NCBI GenBank assembly: GCA_029248665.1
Contig: JAQWIW010000023.1
Coordinates: 1-34,747 of the forward strand
Length of the DNA stretch: 34,747 nucleotides
Direction: 5' to 3'
DNA from: Opitutia bacterium
GTDB lineage: Bacteria; Verrucomicrobiota; Verrucomicrobiia; Opitutales; Coraliomargaritaceae
In this document: positions 25,740 through 34,343 of the stretch, piece by piece
How the letters are laid out: every line of letters starts with the position of its first letter
Position numbering within the stretch: position 1 is the stretch's first letter
The notes under the pieces: generated by a model
Told to the model about the DNA's origin: nothing
The model's input: only the letters and a program-made list of their open reading frames with translations
Database searches by the model: none
Made by a program: the position numbers and the translations under genes

Positions 25740-26672
25740 ATGAAACATTTCAATCATATAACTGATTTCTCTTTAGAAGAAATCCAAGCTACGTTACAGC
25801 GAACAAGAGACTTTAAACTCAACCGTACGAACACACCCAAAACCCTAGAGCAGCAATCTTGGGGCTTACTTTTTTATAAGAGCAGCACCCGCACCAGAGT
25901 ATCTTTTGAAGTAGGCATACAAGAACTCGGTGCTAATGCCATTGTACTCAATTCTCAAAACACACAAATCGGCCGAGGTGAAAGCATCAAAGACACAGCC
26001 ATTGTACTCTCAAGATATCTACATGGATTAGTCATAAGAGCTTATGACCATTCCGTAATCACTGAATTTGCCAAACACGCAAGCATGCCTATCGTCAACG
26101 GCTTAACTGACTTCAATCACCCATGCCAAGTTCTCACTGATATTTATTCCATATTGGAACGCATCGACCCAGAAAACGTTCAACTATCTACCATCCAAAA
26201 TAAAAAAATTACTTTCTTTGGAGATACCGCTTCAAATATGGCCAACTCATGGATCATTGCAGCCGCTCATATAGGCTTTGACCTAGTCCTCGCCGGCCCC
26301 AAAGGTTATGAACCCACCACACAAGTTTTAGAAAAGCTCAAAGCGGAAAACCTCACTCCACGACATACATTCACAAATGACCCAAACGAAGCAGCCAGCC
26401 AAGCAGATGTCATAAATACCGATGTTTGGGTATCCATGGGTGATGAAGCCCAAAGCAAAGAGCGAAAAGAAGCCCTCGCTGATTTTCAAGTTAATGAAGC
26501 ACTCGTCACCCAAGCCAATAAAGATTTCCTTTTTCTTCATTGCCTACCTGCACACATCGGGGAAGAAGTGACAGAAGCAGTTATTGAAGGGACAAATTCC
26601 ATCGTTTACGACCAAGCCGAAAACAGACTTCACACGCAAAAAGCCATTTTAGCACAACTACAATTAAGCTGA
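25740..26672 (+). CDS. argF: Ornithine carbamoyltransferase
   Basis: ArgF makes citrulline from ornithine and carbamoyl phosphate. The carbamoyl-phosphate loop is SSTRTR (48-53), followed by HPCQ (127-130). The ornithine-side motif is FLHCLPAH (His267, Cys268). The 310 residues match the family; the SMG loop appears as DVWVSMGDEAQ. HCLPA identifies ornithine rather than aspartate or acetylornithine as substrate. It ends the arginine cluster; argG and argH are not in the window. uppS follows only 14 bases later. Confidence 0.96.
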   Translation: MKHFNHITDFSLEEIQATLQRTRDFKLNRTNTPKTLEQQSWGLLFYKSSTRTRVSFEVGIQELGANAIVLNSQNTQIGRGESIKDTAIVLSRYLHGLVIRAYDHSVITEFAKHASMPIVNGLTDFNHPCQVLTDIYSILERIDPENVQLSTIQNKKITFFGDTASNMANSWIIAAAHIGFDLVLAGPKGYEPTTQVLEKLKAENLTPRHTFTNDPNEAASQADVINTDVWVSMGDEAQSKERKEALADFQVNEALVTQANKDFLFLHCLPAHIGEEVTEAVIEGTNSIVYDQAENRLHTQKAILAQLQLS

Positions 26673-26686
26673 AAATAAACTTAACT

Positions 26687-27388
26687 ATGGATACTCCACA
26701 ACATGTTGCCATTATTATGGATGGTAACGGCCGCTGGGCTAAAAAGCGTAAGCTCACCCGATTAGCTGGACACAAAGAAGGAATTAATTCGGTTAAAAAA
26801 GCAATTGAAGCCGCAATAAGAAATAAAATTCCCTACCTCACACTCTATGCATTCAGTTCAGAAAACTGGAACCGCCCCAAAGAAGAGGTCAACGGCTTAA
26901 TGTCTCTCCTCCACGGCTTCTTAGAAAAAGAACTAAAATTGCTCATAGAAAACAAAATTCAACTCAAGACCATTGGACGCATTCATGAATTACCTAAAGC
27001 CACCCATAAACTTATAGTTGAAAGTAAAGAAAAGACTGCCCATTTTGATCAACTCACCTTAACAATCGCTCTCAACTACAGTTCTCAAAATGAAATCATT
27101 GATGCCGTAAAACGAATCATCCAAGAAGAAAGAGAAAGCACAATCAATCTCGAAGAATTAACCTACCCAAAAATCGCATCTCATTTGGACACAAAAGACC
27201 TACCCGATCCAGATCTAATCATTCGCACCTCAGGCGAATATCGACTCAGCAACTTCCTCTTACTACAATCCGCCTACGCAGAAATTTACACCAGCCCTAT
27301 TTTGTGGCCAGACTTTAACCAATCACACTTTACCACCGCCTTAGAACATTTTGCACAACGTGAAAGACGCTACGGAAAAATTAGCTAA
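26687..27388 (+). CDS. uppS: Isoprenyl (undecaprenyl) diphosphate synthase
   Basis: UppS adds cis-isoprene units to farnesyl diphosphate to make the C55 lipid carrier. The diphosphate-binding motif is IIMDGNGRWAKKR (Asp12, Asn14, Arg16). Further motifs are LTLYAFSSENWNRP and PDPDLIIRTSGEYRLSNFLL, then QSAYAEIY. The 233 residues are normal. It begins 14 bases after argF and starts the uppS-cdsA-dxr-rseP order, a gene order common in bacteria. Its product feeds the UppP cycle at 7.3 kb. Confidence 0.95.
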   Translation: MDTPQHVAIIMDGNGRWAKKRKLTRLAGHKEGINSVKKAIEAAIRNKIPYLTLYAFSSENWNRPKEEVNGLMSLLHGFLEKELKLLIENKIQLKTIGRIHELPKATHKLIVESKEKTAHFDQLTLTIALNYSSQNEIIDAVKRIIQEERESTINLEELTYPKIASHLDTKDLPDPDLIIRTSGEYRLSNFLLLQSAYAEIYTSPILWPDFNQSHFTTALEHFAQRERRYGKIS

Positions 27389-27410
27389 ACATTATTTCAC
27401 CCACATTTTC

Positions 27411-28235
27411 ATGAATACACGAATTATCATTTCAATATCTATATGGCTTTCAGTAATTCTCGCACTCGGGATTTTCCGAGCGCATGCTGGCGTATTTATT
27501 TTAGCCTTTATTGCTTACTTCGCCCAACTCGAACTCTATCAAATGTTTGAAAAAAGCGGGCTCAAGCCCATGAAGCAAGTCGGCCTCATCTGCGGTGCCA
27601 TTCTCATGTTCGGCTCATTTTATTTAGGCGATATCGGAAATGATATTTTCCTCATCAGCTTTCTCTTTATCACCCTGCTAATAACCGGACTCGATGTTCA
27701 AGAAGGACGCTTCAAAAGCCTTCTACCCACACTCTTTGGATTTATTTATATCCCTTACTTGCTCCACTTTATTATTAAAATTTACCACCTAAATATCCAA
27801 GAAGGCTACTCTGCGGATTCAGGCGTTTTTCTCAGCTTTTGGGTCGTCATCATTGCCATCAATACCGACATCGGTGGCTATATTTTCGGCAAACTCTTTG
27901 GTAAAACCAAACTCTCCATCATCAGTCCCAAAAAGACCCTTGAAGGTGCCATCGGTGGAATCTTCTTTGCCGCAGTCATCGGCGTAATTCTAGTCTTGGC
28001 ATTCGGCGACTTAACTCCATCTCAACTCGGCCCCTGGAAAGCATTCTTAATTATCATCCCGCTATCATTTGTATCCATTGCTTCTGACCTCATCGAAAGT
28101 GCCTTCAAACGACAAGCAGGACAAAAAGATTCTGGAAGCATGATCCCAGGCTTAGGGGGAATCTTCGATCTCTCCGATAGTATAATTCTAACCGCACCGC
28201 TTGCCTATTTACTATTTAAGTTCTTTATCTTTTAA
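27411..28235 (+). CDS. cdsA: Phosphatidate cytidylyltransferase
   Basis: CdsA makes CDP-diacylglycerol, the common precursor of bacterial phospholipids. The 274-residue membrane protein has about eight hydrophobic segments. The C-terminal signature region is KRQAGQKDSGSMIPGLGGIF followed by DLSDS. Compared with the textbook signature (HGG...DRxDS) the histidine is Leu and the arginine is Leu, while the KD and DS residues are kept. An earlier ATG at 27351 overlaps uppS. The ATG at 27411 was chosen because it starts directly with a membrane segment (NTRIIISISIWLSVIL). Confidence 0.92.
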   Translation: MNTRIIISISIWLSVILALGIFRAHAGVFILAFIAYFAQLELYQMFEKSGLKPMKQVGLICGAILMFGSFYLGDIGNDIFLISFLFITLLITGLDVQEGRFKSLLPTLFGFIYIPYLLHFIIKIYHLNIQEGYSADSGVFLSFWVVIIAINTDIGGYIFGKLFGKTKLSIISPKKTLEGAIGGIFFAAVIGVILVLAFGDLTPSQLGPWKAFLIIIPLSFVSIASDLIESAFKRQAGQKDSGSMIPGLGGIFDLSDSIILTAPLAYLLFKFFIF

Positions 28236-28237
28236 AC

Positions 28238-29407
28238 ATGCATAAAGCTAAACGAATAATTTTACTAGGTGCTACAGGGAGCATTGGAAGCAACACCCTA
28301 GAAATTATTCAGCGATTCCCAGAAGACTTTCAAATCGTCGGCATCAGTGCCCACACCAATAGCCAAGCACTCGCTCAAATAGCTAACACTTTTCAAGTGC
28401 CCTCCATCGCCCTAAGTGACGAAAGCACTTACCAATCAGCCATCCAAGCAGAACTATTTTCAAAAAATAGCCAAGTCTACGGAGGCGACCACGCACTCGA
28501 TCAACTCATTCAAGAAACCCAAGCCGATATGGTCGTAGTCGCCATCGTCGGTGCTCGTGCCCTATCACCCACCCTCAAAGCCATTCAAAAAGGCTTTGAT
28601 ATTGCACTAGCCAATAAAGAATTACTCGTCCTCGGAGGATCCTTTGTCACTCAAGCTGTTCAAAAAAACAAAGTGCGCCTTCTTCCCATCGACTCCGAAC
28701 ACAACGCCATTTTTCAATGCCTCCATGGCAACAACAGCAAAGACTTAAAATCAATTATCCTCACCGCTTCTGGAGGAGCCTGTCGAGACACTCCAATCGA
28801 CCAACTCCACACCATCACCCCAGAGCAAGCCAAGCAACATCCCAACTGGTCTATGGGTGCAAAAATCACCATTGATTCCGCCACCATGGCCAACAAAGGA
28901 CTCGAACTCATCGAAGCACGCTGGCTCTTCGACCTCCAACCCCACCAACTCAAAGTCACCCTACATCCAGAAAGCATCGTCCACTCATTCGTTCATTGGA
29001 TAGACGGAAGCGTACTCGCTCAACTCTCACCACCCTCAATGACCTTTGCCATCCAGCATTGTCTCTTCTACCCAGACAAACGAACCAACCCCAAGCCAAG
29101 TCTAGATTTTGACACCTCCTTTAGCTTAAACTTTGCCCCCCCTGAACCAAAACGCTACCCATGCTTACAACTCGCCTACCAAGCACTTGAACAAGAACCC
29201 TACGGCGGAGCCATCTATAACGCCGCCAACGAAATTGCCGTCCAACGCTTCATAGAAAAAGCAATTCGCTTTACCGATATTCCTAAAATTATCCAACACG
29301 CACTCAAGCATATCCAAGTTCCAGACACCCTCAGCCTTGAATCACTCCTACAAATCGATCAAGACACACGAGACTACGCCCTACAAATCGACCCAAAAAA
29401 GCTTTAA
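28238..29407 (+). CDS. dxr: 1-deoxy-D-xylulose-5-phosphate reductoisomerase
   Basis: Dxr makes 2-C-methyl-erythritol 4-phosphate, the first committed step of the MEP isoprenoid pathway. The NADPH motif is GATGSIG (11-17). ANKELLVLGG, the metal-site PIDSEHNAIFQCL, and TASGGACRD are conserved, as is SMGAKITIDSATMANKGLEL. The 389 residues match the family. It starts two bases after cdsA, so the genes are surely co-transcribed. Fosmidomycin-site residues appear intact. Confidence 0.97.
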   Translation: MHKAKRIILLGATGSIGSNTLEIIQRFPEDFQIVGISAHTNSQALAQIANTFQVPSIALSDESTYQSAIQAELFSKNSQVYGGDHALDQLIQETQADMVVVAIVGARALSPTLKAIQKGFDIALANKELLVLGGSFVTQAVQKNKVRLLPIDSEHNAIFQCLHGNNSKDLKSIILTASGGACRDTPIDQLHTITPEQAKQHPNWSMGAKITIDSATMANKGLELIEARWLFDLQPHQLKVTLHPESIVHSFVHWIDGSVLAQLSPPSMTFAIQHCLFYPDKRTNPKPSLDFDTSFSLNFAPPEPKRYPCLQLAYQALEQEPYGGAIYNAANEIAVQRFIEKAIRFTDIPKIIQHALKHIQVPDTLSLESLLQIDQDTRDYALQIDPKKL

Positions 29408-29437
29408 CTTCAATCCATGTTATAGTACCCTCTTACG

Positions 29438-30859
29438 ATGCAATTTCTTCTCAACTTCTGGTTCATCTTTACCGGCATACTCGCCCTCGGCATCTGTGTA
29501 TTCATTCATGAACTCGGGCACTACATCGCCGCCAAAAAACGAGGACTCGTAGCCGACCGCTTCTCCATAGGATTTGGACCCAGACTCTTCGGCTGGCATC
29601 ACAACGGTACCGACTTTCGCATTTCTCTTTTCCCCCTCGGCGGATATGTATCACTTCCTCAACTCGCTGACATGGGACGGCTCGAAGGCGGTGAAAACCC
29701 CTACAAAGACCTCCCCCCCATCACCTATACCGACAAAATGATCGTCGCGGTCATGGGAGCAGTCTTCAATTTAATCTTCGCCTTTCTTCTCACCCTCGTC
29801 CTCTGGGGAGTAGGACGAGAAGTCATTAAATCCACCACCATCGGCACCGTTGCCCCAACCATCGTCAACTCCGACGGCATCACCCTACCCAGTCCCGCCC
29901 AACAAGCTGGACTCCAAAGCGGAGACACCATTCTTTCCGTAGATGGTCAACCCGTCAGCGATTGGTGGGATTACATGAACACCCTAGCCACAGGCGTAGG
30001 ACGAAGCCCCGACGGACAACCCCAGTCCATTCTTGAAATCCAAAGAGACCAACAAACCCTCACACTCACCACCTACCCACAACTCATTTCCTCCGAACGC
30101 ATGCGAGCCCTCGGCATCCTCCCAGAGACCGATTCCAACTCAGCACCCATCGTCCTTCGACTCGAAAACAACATGCCCGCATACCAAGCAGGACTCCAAA
30201 TCCAAGACCGCCTCATCGCCCTCGACGGAGAACCCATCACCTCTGGAGCCTTCCTTAAAACCTACCTCACAAAAAATCAAAACCGAAGCATCAACGTCAC
30301 CATAAAACGAAACGGACAAACCCTCATCCTGCCCATCCAACCCCGAATCAAAACCGAAGCCGGCGAAACCCAACCACGCTTCGGCTTCGCTTACGATTAC
30401 GACTACAAAGTACAACGCATCCACGAAGATCCCATCACCCAACTTTCAGGCTTTGCTCAAACCATGCAACGCACACTCTATGCCCTCCTCAACAAAAACT
30501 CAGACGTCGGCTTAAAAAATATGAGCGGCCCCGTCGGCATCATCCACGGACTCAACATCATGGCTCGCCAAGGATGGGTGCATTTCATTTGGTTTCTCGC
30601 CCTCATCAACGTCAACCTAGCCATCTTCAACCTTCTCCCCATACCCGTACTCGACGGCGGACACATGCTCTTTGCCACACTTTCAAAAATACTCAGGCGA
30701 CCCCTCCCCCTCAGTATAATGGTCAACTTACAAACCACCTTTGTCACATTACTATTAATCTTTGTAGTCTACGTCACCTTCTTTGACCTAAGACGCATTC
30801 AACTTATCCCAACCTCAGATAATTCGCCCAAATCCATCGAAGCAACCGAAACGCCCTAA
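29438..30859 (+). CDS. rseP: Site-2 (RseP-type) zinc metalloprotease
   Basis: An inner-membrane intramembrane protease that typically cleaves anti-sigma factors or leftover signal peptides. The zinc motif is FIHELGHYIAA (His24, Glu25, His28) in the first membrane helix. The third ligand lies in LLPIPVLDGGHM near the C-terminus. Between them are two PDZ-like domains: one around AGLQSGDTILSVDGQPVSDW, another around AGLQIQDRLIALDGEPITSG. The MSGPVGIIHG segment is typical. The 473 residues are normal. No anti-sigma factor gene is close by, so the substrate is unknown. It lies 30 bases after dxr and 12 before ispG. Confidence 0.94.
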   Translation: MQFLLNFWFIFTGILALGICVFIHELGHYIAAKKRGLVADRFSIGFGPRLFGWHHNGTDFRISLFPLGGYVSLPQLADMGRLEGGENPYKDLPPITYTDKMIVAVMGAVFNLIFAFLLTLVLWGVGREVIKSTTIGTVAPTIVNSDGITLPSPAQQAGLQSGDTILSVDGQPVSDWWDYMNTLATGVGRSPDGQPQSILEIQRDQQTLTLTTYPQLISSERMRALGILPETDSNSAPIVLRLENNMPAYQAGLQIQDRLIALDGEPITSGAFLKTYLTKNQNRSINVTIKRNGQTLILPIQPRIKTEAGETQPRFGFAYDYDYKVQRIHEDPITQLSGFAQTMQRTLYALLNKNSDVGLKNMSGPVGIIHGLNIMARQGWVHFIWFLALINVNLAIFNLLPIPVLDGGHMLFATLSKILRRPLPLSIMVNLQTTFVTLLLIFVVYVTFFDLRRIQLIPTSDNSPKSIEATETP

Positions 30860-30871
30860 CGCAGAAACCTC

Positions 30872-32962
30872 ATGGATAATACAGCACAAGAAAAGATCCA
30901 AACTCAGCTTCAGCCCTATTGCATTTCACGCAACTACGCACAACGCATACCCACTCGAGAAGTCCGCATCGGCAACACCGCCATTGGAGGCGAAAATCCC
31001 ATTCGCATCCAATCCATGACCACCACCCCCACCCAAGACATTCAAGCCACCGTCAAACAAAGCTTAGCCCTTGCCGAAGCAGGCTGCGAAATTATTCGCA
31101 TCACCGCACCAAACAAAAAAGCGGCCCAAGCCCTCGGCCCCATCGCTCAAGCACTCAAAGAAGCCAAGTGCCATGTTCCACTAGTCGCCGATATCCATTT
31201 CCTCCCCTCCGCCGCCATGGAAGCCGCAAATCACGTTGACAAAGTCCGCATCAACCCAGGCAACTACGCAGACAATAAAAAATTTGCCATCAAAGAATAC
31301 ACCGATTCCGCTTACGCCCAAGAACTCGAACGACTCCACGAAACCTTCACCCCCATCGTCCTCCGTTGCAAAGAACTCGGACGAGCCATGCGCATCGGAA
31401 CCAACCACGGCTCACTCTCCGACCGCATCATGAACCGCTACGGCGACACCCCACTCGGCATGGTTGAAAGTGCCCTCGAATTCATCCGCATCGCCGAAAG
31501 CCACAACTACCAAGACATCTGTCTTTCCCTAAAAGCCAGTAATCCCAAAGTCATGATCGAAGCCTACCGACTAGCCGTCAGTAAAATGCACACCCATGGC
31601 ATGAACTACCCACTCCACCTCGGAGTCACCGAAGCAGGCGATGGAGAAGACGCACGCATCAAAAGTGCCATCGGCATAGGGACCCTCTTAAACGATGGCA
31701 TCGGCGATACCATCCGAGTCTCCCTCACCGAAGACCCTATCCACGAAATTCCCGTCGCTCAAGCCCTCGCCCAAAAAGCCATGAAACTCTGGGACAAAAA
31801 CAGCCATAACCCAGACACCAACTTACAAGTAAACAACGAATGTATAGACCCCTACAGCTATACACGAAACCCAAGCCAAGCGATAGAACTCAATGCCTCC
31901 ACTGCCATCGGAGCCACCCATCCTCCACGCATTGTCATAAAAGCACACCACCCATTAGAAGATTACCAAAGCCTCATCCAATCCATTTGTAAGCACCAAG
32001 TCCAAGCCAAAGAAAATAAACTCGAAGGACTCCTCCTCGACATCACCACCCCAGCCGACCTCCAACATTTCATCCAGCTTCACGAAGCACTCCAAAGCGT
32101 CATCCCCTTCTTCGTACTCGATCTCTCATCCCAGATTGATCTCGAACACTTAGAAAACGCTCAACTCTCCACCACACCCAACGCACTCATCCTTACCCAA
32201 AAACTCGACACAACCGACACCCACTACGCCACCCAATTACTCCAATTTTGTCGAAACCACCAACACATCTTTGCCCTCAACGCCCATCCACAAGACATTG
32301 AAGACAGCATCGGCCCCATCCTTTCAAAAATGGGCACCGATAATCTCATCCTCACCACCCAACTCGATCCAGAGCAAACAAAAACCCAACCCATTCACCC
32401 AGCAGGTCACTACCGACACCTCCTTCAAGTCGCAAAAAAATACTTTCCAAAATCCCCAATCTGGATTCGCAATAGTCATCTCAACAGCATCGCACCCGAA
32501 GACTATTTCTCCGATCGACTCCTCGAAAGCAGTATCCTCACCGGCAACCTCCTCTGTGACGGCATCGGCGACCTCATATCCATCGAAGACGAACCCAACC
32601 TAGAACAAGCCATACCCCTCGCTTACAACATCCTTCAAGGAGCACGAGCCCGTATCACTAAAACCGAATTTGTCGCCTGCCCAAGTTGTGGACGCACCCT
32701 CTTTGACCTCCAAAGCGTCACCCAACGCATCCGAGCCAAAACCGACCACCTCAAAGGCGTCACCATCGCCATCATGGGTTGCATCGTCAACGGCCCCGGA
32801 GAAATGGCCGATGCCGACTTCGGTTACGTCGGAGGAGCCCCCGACAAAATCAACCTCTACATCGGCAAAACCTGTGTCGAATACAACGTCCCCGCCAACC
32901 AAGCCCTCGACCGCCTCATCCACCTCATCAAACAAGAAGGCAAATGGGTCGAACCTGTGTAA
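30872..32962 (+). CDS. ispG: 4-hydroxy-3-methylbut-2-enyl-diphosphate synthase, long form
   Basis: IspG (GcpE) reductively converts MEcPP to HMBPP near the end of the MEP pathway. The 696 residues are nearly twice the common bacterial length. A TIM-barrel domain (about 20-300) includes GGENPIRIQSMTTTPTQD and ADIHFLPSAAMEA. A middle region (about 305-590) is the inserted domain of the long form known from plants, Chlamydiae and some other bacteria. The C-terminal iron-sulfur domain has Cys603 and Cys606 in CPSCGRTLFD and Cys637 in MGCIVNGPGE. It closes the co-directional series that begins with argC. No terminator is obvious after it. Confidence 0.95.
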   Translation: MDNTAQEKIQTQLQPYCISRNYAQRIPTREVRIGNTAIGGENPIRIQSMTTTPTQDIQATVKQSLALAEAGCEIIRITAPNKKAAQALGPIAQALKEAKCHVPLVADIHFLPSAAMEAANHVDKVRINPGNYADNKKFAIKEYTDSAYAQELERLHETFTPIVLRCKELGRAMRIGTNHGSLSDRIMNRYGDTPLGMVESALEFIRIAESHNYQDICLSLKASNPKVMIEAYRLAVSKMHTHGMNYPLHLGVTEAGDGEDARIKSAIGIGTLLNDGIGDTIRVSLTEDPIHEIPVAQALAQKAMKLWDKNSHNPDTNLQVNNECIDPYSYTRNPSQAIELNASTAIGATHPPRIVIKAHHPLEDYQSLIQSICKHQVQAKENKLEGLLLDITTPADLQHFIQLHEALQSVIPFFVLDLSSQIDLEHLENAQLSTTPNALILTQKLDTTDTHYATQLLQFCRNHQHIFALNAHPQDIEDSIGPILSKMGTDNLILTTQLDPEQTKTQPIHPAGHYRHLLQVAKKYFPKSPIWIRNSHLNSIAPEDYFSDRLLESSILTGNLLCDGIGDLISIEDEPNLEQAIPLAYNILQGARARITKTEFVACPSCGRTLFDLQSVTQRIRAKTDHLKGVTIAIMGCIVNGPGEMADADFGYVGGAPDKINLYIGKTCVEYNVPANQALDRLIHLIKQEGKWVEPV

Positions 32963-32979
32963 AATAAACTGCAAAAACA

Positions 32980-33468
32980 TTAATCTTCCATTATTTCCCT
33001 TAGTTTGAAAGCCGCAAATAAAGCAAATATCCAAGTCGTCAGTGATGATGCAATTGCCCAAGTGGCGACAGAACCTAACCAGAAATCGCTCAATTGCTTG
33101 CCGAAAATCCACAAGATAATAGATACTCCAGCACAAAGAACGCAAAGCACTATGGTGACATTTCTTCTCAAACTCAGCTTCCAATAGTCAGGCCAATCGA
33201 ACAACTCGCGGTTCGAATCTGACTTCGGTGTGGTAAGCTTCCAAGCAAGTCTAATCGAGTCAGCACAAAGTAAAGTAAGAATAACTGGAAGATTCTTCAT
33301 AATTTCCTCTTGAGCCCTTAGATGCTCACCGACGAAAACCGTGAAAGATGGTTCTAATACGCCGAGCGCAATAATCAGAAGTGCTACTAAGAACTCTACC
33401 GAAACAAAACATACCCTAAATAATTCCAAAATAAATCGAATACAACTAATGTTCGAGGTGTCGCTCAT
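32980..33468 (-). CDS. Hypothetical membrane protein, about four membrane segments
   Basis: I do not recognise this protein. From the ATG at 33468 (an alternative is 33474) it has 162 residues. Four hydrophobic stretches are visible: around CFVSVEFLVALLIIALGVL, NLPVILTLLCADSIRLAW, VTIVLCVLCAGVSIILWIF, and SVATWAIASSLTTWIFALFA. A polar loop with SDSNRELFDWPDYWKLSLRR lies between the second and third. It follows and overlaps the 297-residue gene by 23 bases (29 from the earlier ATG), so the two are surely co-translated. Its size and topology resemble small membrane effectors of defence or toxin systems, but that is inference. It converges on ispG with 17 bases between stops. Confidence 0.75.
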   Translation of the reverse strand: MSDTSNISCIRFILELFRVCFVSVEFLVALLIIALGVLEPSFTVFVGEHLRAQEEIMKNLPVILTLLCADSIRLAWKLTTPKSDSNRELFDWPDYWKLSLRRNVTIVLCVLCAGVSIILWIFGKQLSDFWLGSVATWAIASSLTTWIFALFAAFKLREIMED

Positions 33469-34339
33469 CTTCAATTTCTTTCAGCATCAAATATGCTTCC
33501 TTAAAAAGTTCTGCATTGGTTGGCTCTTTATCAAATGAGAAACATTTGTTTATTGCAGATGTCTTAATAATAACGATTACTCCATCTTTAAGACCTTTAA
33601 TATGACCATTTCCATAACCATCTGCAGCCATCAGAATTGCAGCATCTCCGATTGGTAGTTTTTCTTTGGAATGATATTTTTTATCTTTAGTCTGCTTAGA
33701 TACTTCATCTACAATTTCAGGTAGGTTTGTTTTCAAAGGCTGTCTATCAGATGATTCTTCTCTTATAAGCATTTTATCAGACCCACGACTTTTAATATAA
33801 TCACTTAACCCTTTCCAAAGAGATCCATATAATGGATTTGGAGGATTCAGATTTGCAGAAATTTTATAAATCTTTTCAACAGCAGACAATTTTTGTGCGA
33901 AGGTTTTTAAGTCAGCAATCATTTTGATTTCACAATCTACAAAAAAATCTTCATATTTGTGCTTAACCACAGAAGAAAAAAACTGATTAAATTTGTATTT
34001 CTCTATGTGTTGCGAAGCTCTTGAAAATGCTATTCCAGCCATACTTGGAATATATACAAAGTGACTTGAAGCTATTCTCAAATTTGGTTCAGGCTGGGTA
34101 TTCTCTATTTTTGCTACAGGATCAGAAATAACCACTTCTGCGTTGGGATTGTACTTACTTAATCTTCCGGTAATATAGGGAACTCCATCGTTCTCATTTT
34201 CTTCTGCATCAAAAAATGACCAACCCATATCTTTATAATGATAGGGTTTGGGTGATTTTATAGCATTATAAATTTTCTCAGTATTTAAAATCCCTCTCTT
34301 AATGAGACGACCTAGATAATATGAGTAAACTTTGGACAT
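33446..34339 (-). CDS. Hypothetical protein, 297 residues, first gene of an orphan pair
   Basis: I do not recognise this protein with confidence. It has no signal peptide or membrane segment and is rich in Lys, Ser and Asn. The N-terminus is a basic helix, SKVYSYYLGRLIKRG. A central beta-rich part includes SHFVYIPSMAGIAFSRASQH and the segment NPPNPLYGSLWKGLSDYIKS. The C-terminal part has a Gly-rich DAAILMAADGYGNGHIKGL. The overall order faintly recalls DUF4747-type proteins, from memory and unverified. The gene is visibly more AT-rich than the neighbouring ispG, suggesting transfer. It overlaps the following membrane-protein gene. A perfect TATAAT lies four bases before its ATG. Confidence 0.75.
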   Translation of the reverse strand: MSKVYSYYLGRLIKRGILNTEKIYNAIKSPKPYHYKDMGWSFFDAEENENDGVPYITGRLSKYNPNAEVVISDPVAKIENTQPEPNLRIASSHFVYIPSMAGIAFSRASQHIEKYKFNQFFSSVVKHKYEDFFVDCEIKMIADLKTFAQKLSAVEKIYKISANLNPPNPLYGSLWKGLSDYIKSRGSDKMLIREESSDRQPLKTNLPEIVDEVSKQTKDKKYHSKEKLPIGDAAILMAADGYGNGHIKGLKDGVIVIIKTSAINKCFSFDKEPTNAELFKEAYLMLKEIEDERHLEH

Positions 34340-34343
34340 ATAA

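Noticed and set aside
27351-27410. ATG inside uppS as the cdsA start
   Set aside because: It adds a charged tail from the overlapping frame. The ATG at 27411 begins with the first membrane helix.
30140-30442. Open frame of 100 codons on the minus strand inside rseP
   Set aside because: It is an antisense shadow of the second PDZ region, with no plausible start signal and a biased composition.
32600-33184. Open frame of 194 codons on the minus strand across the ispG 3-prime end
   Set aside because: It is antisense to the strongly conserved ispG C-terminal domain. Its translation is a Val/Asp/Gly-rich shadow produced by C-rich codons on the other strand.
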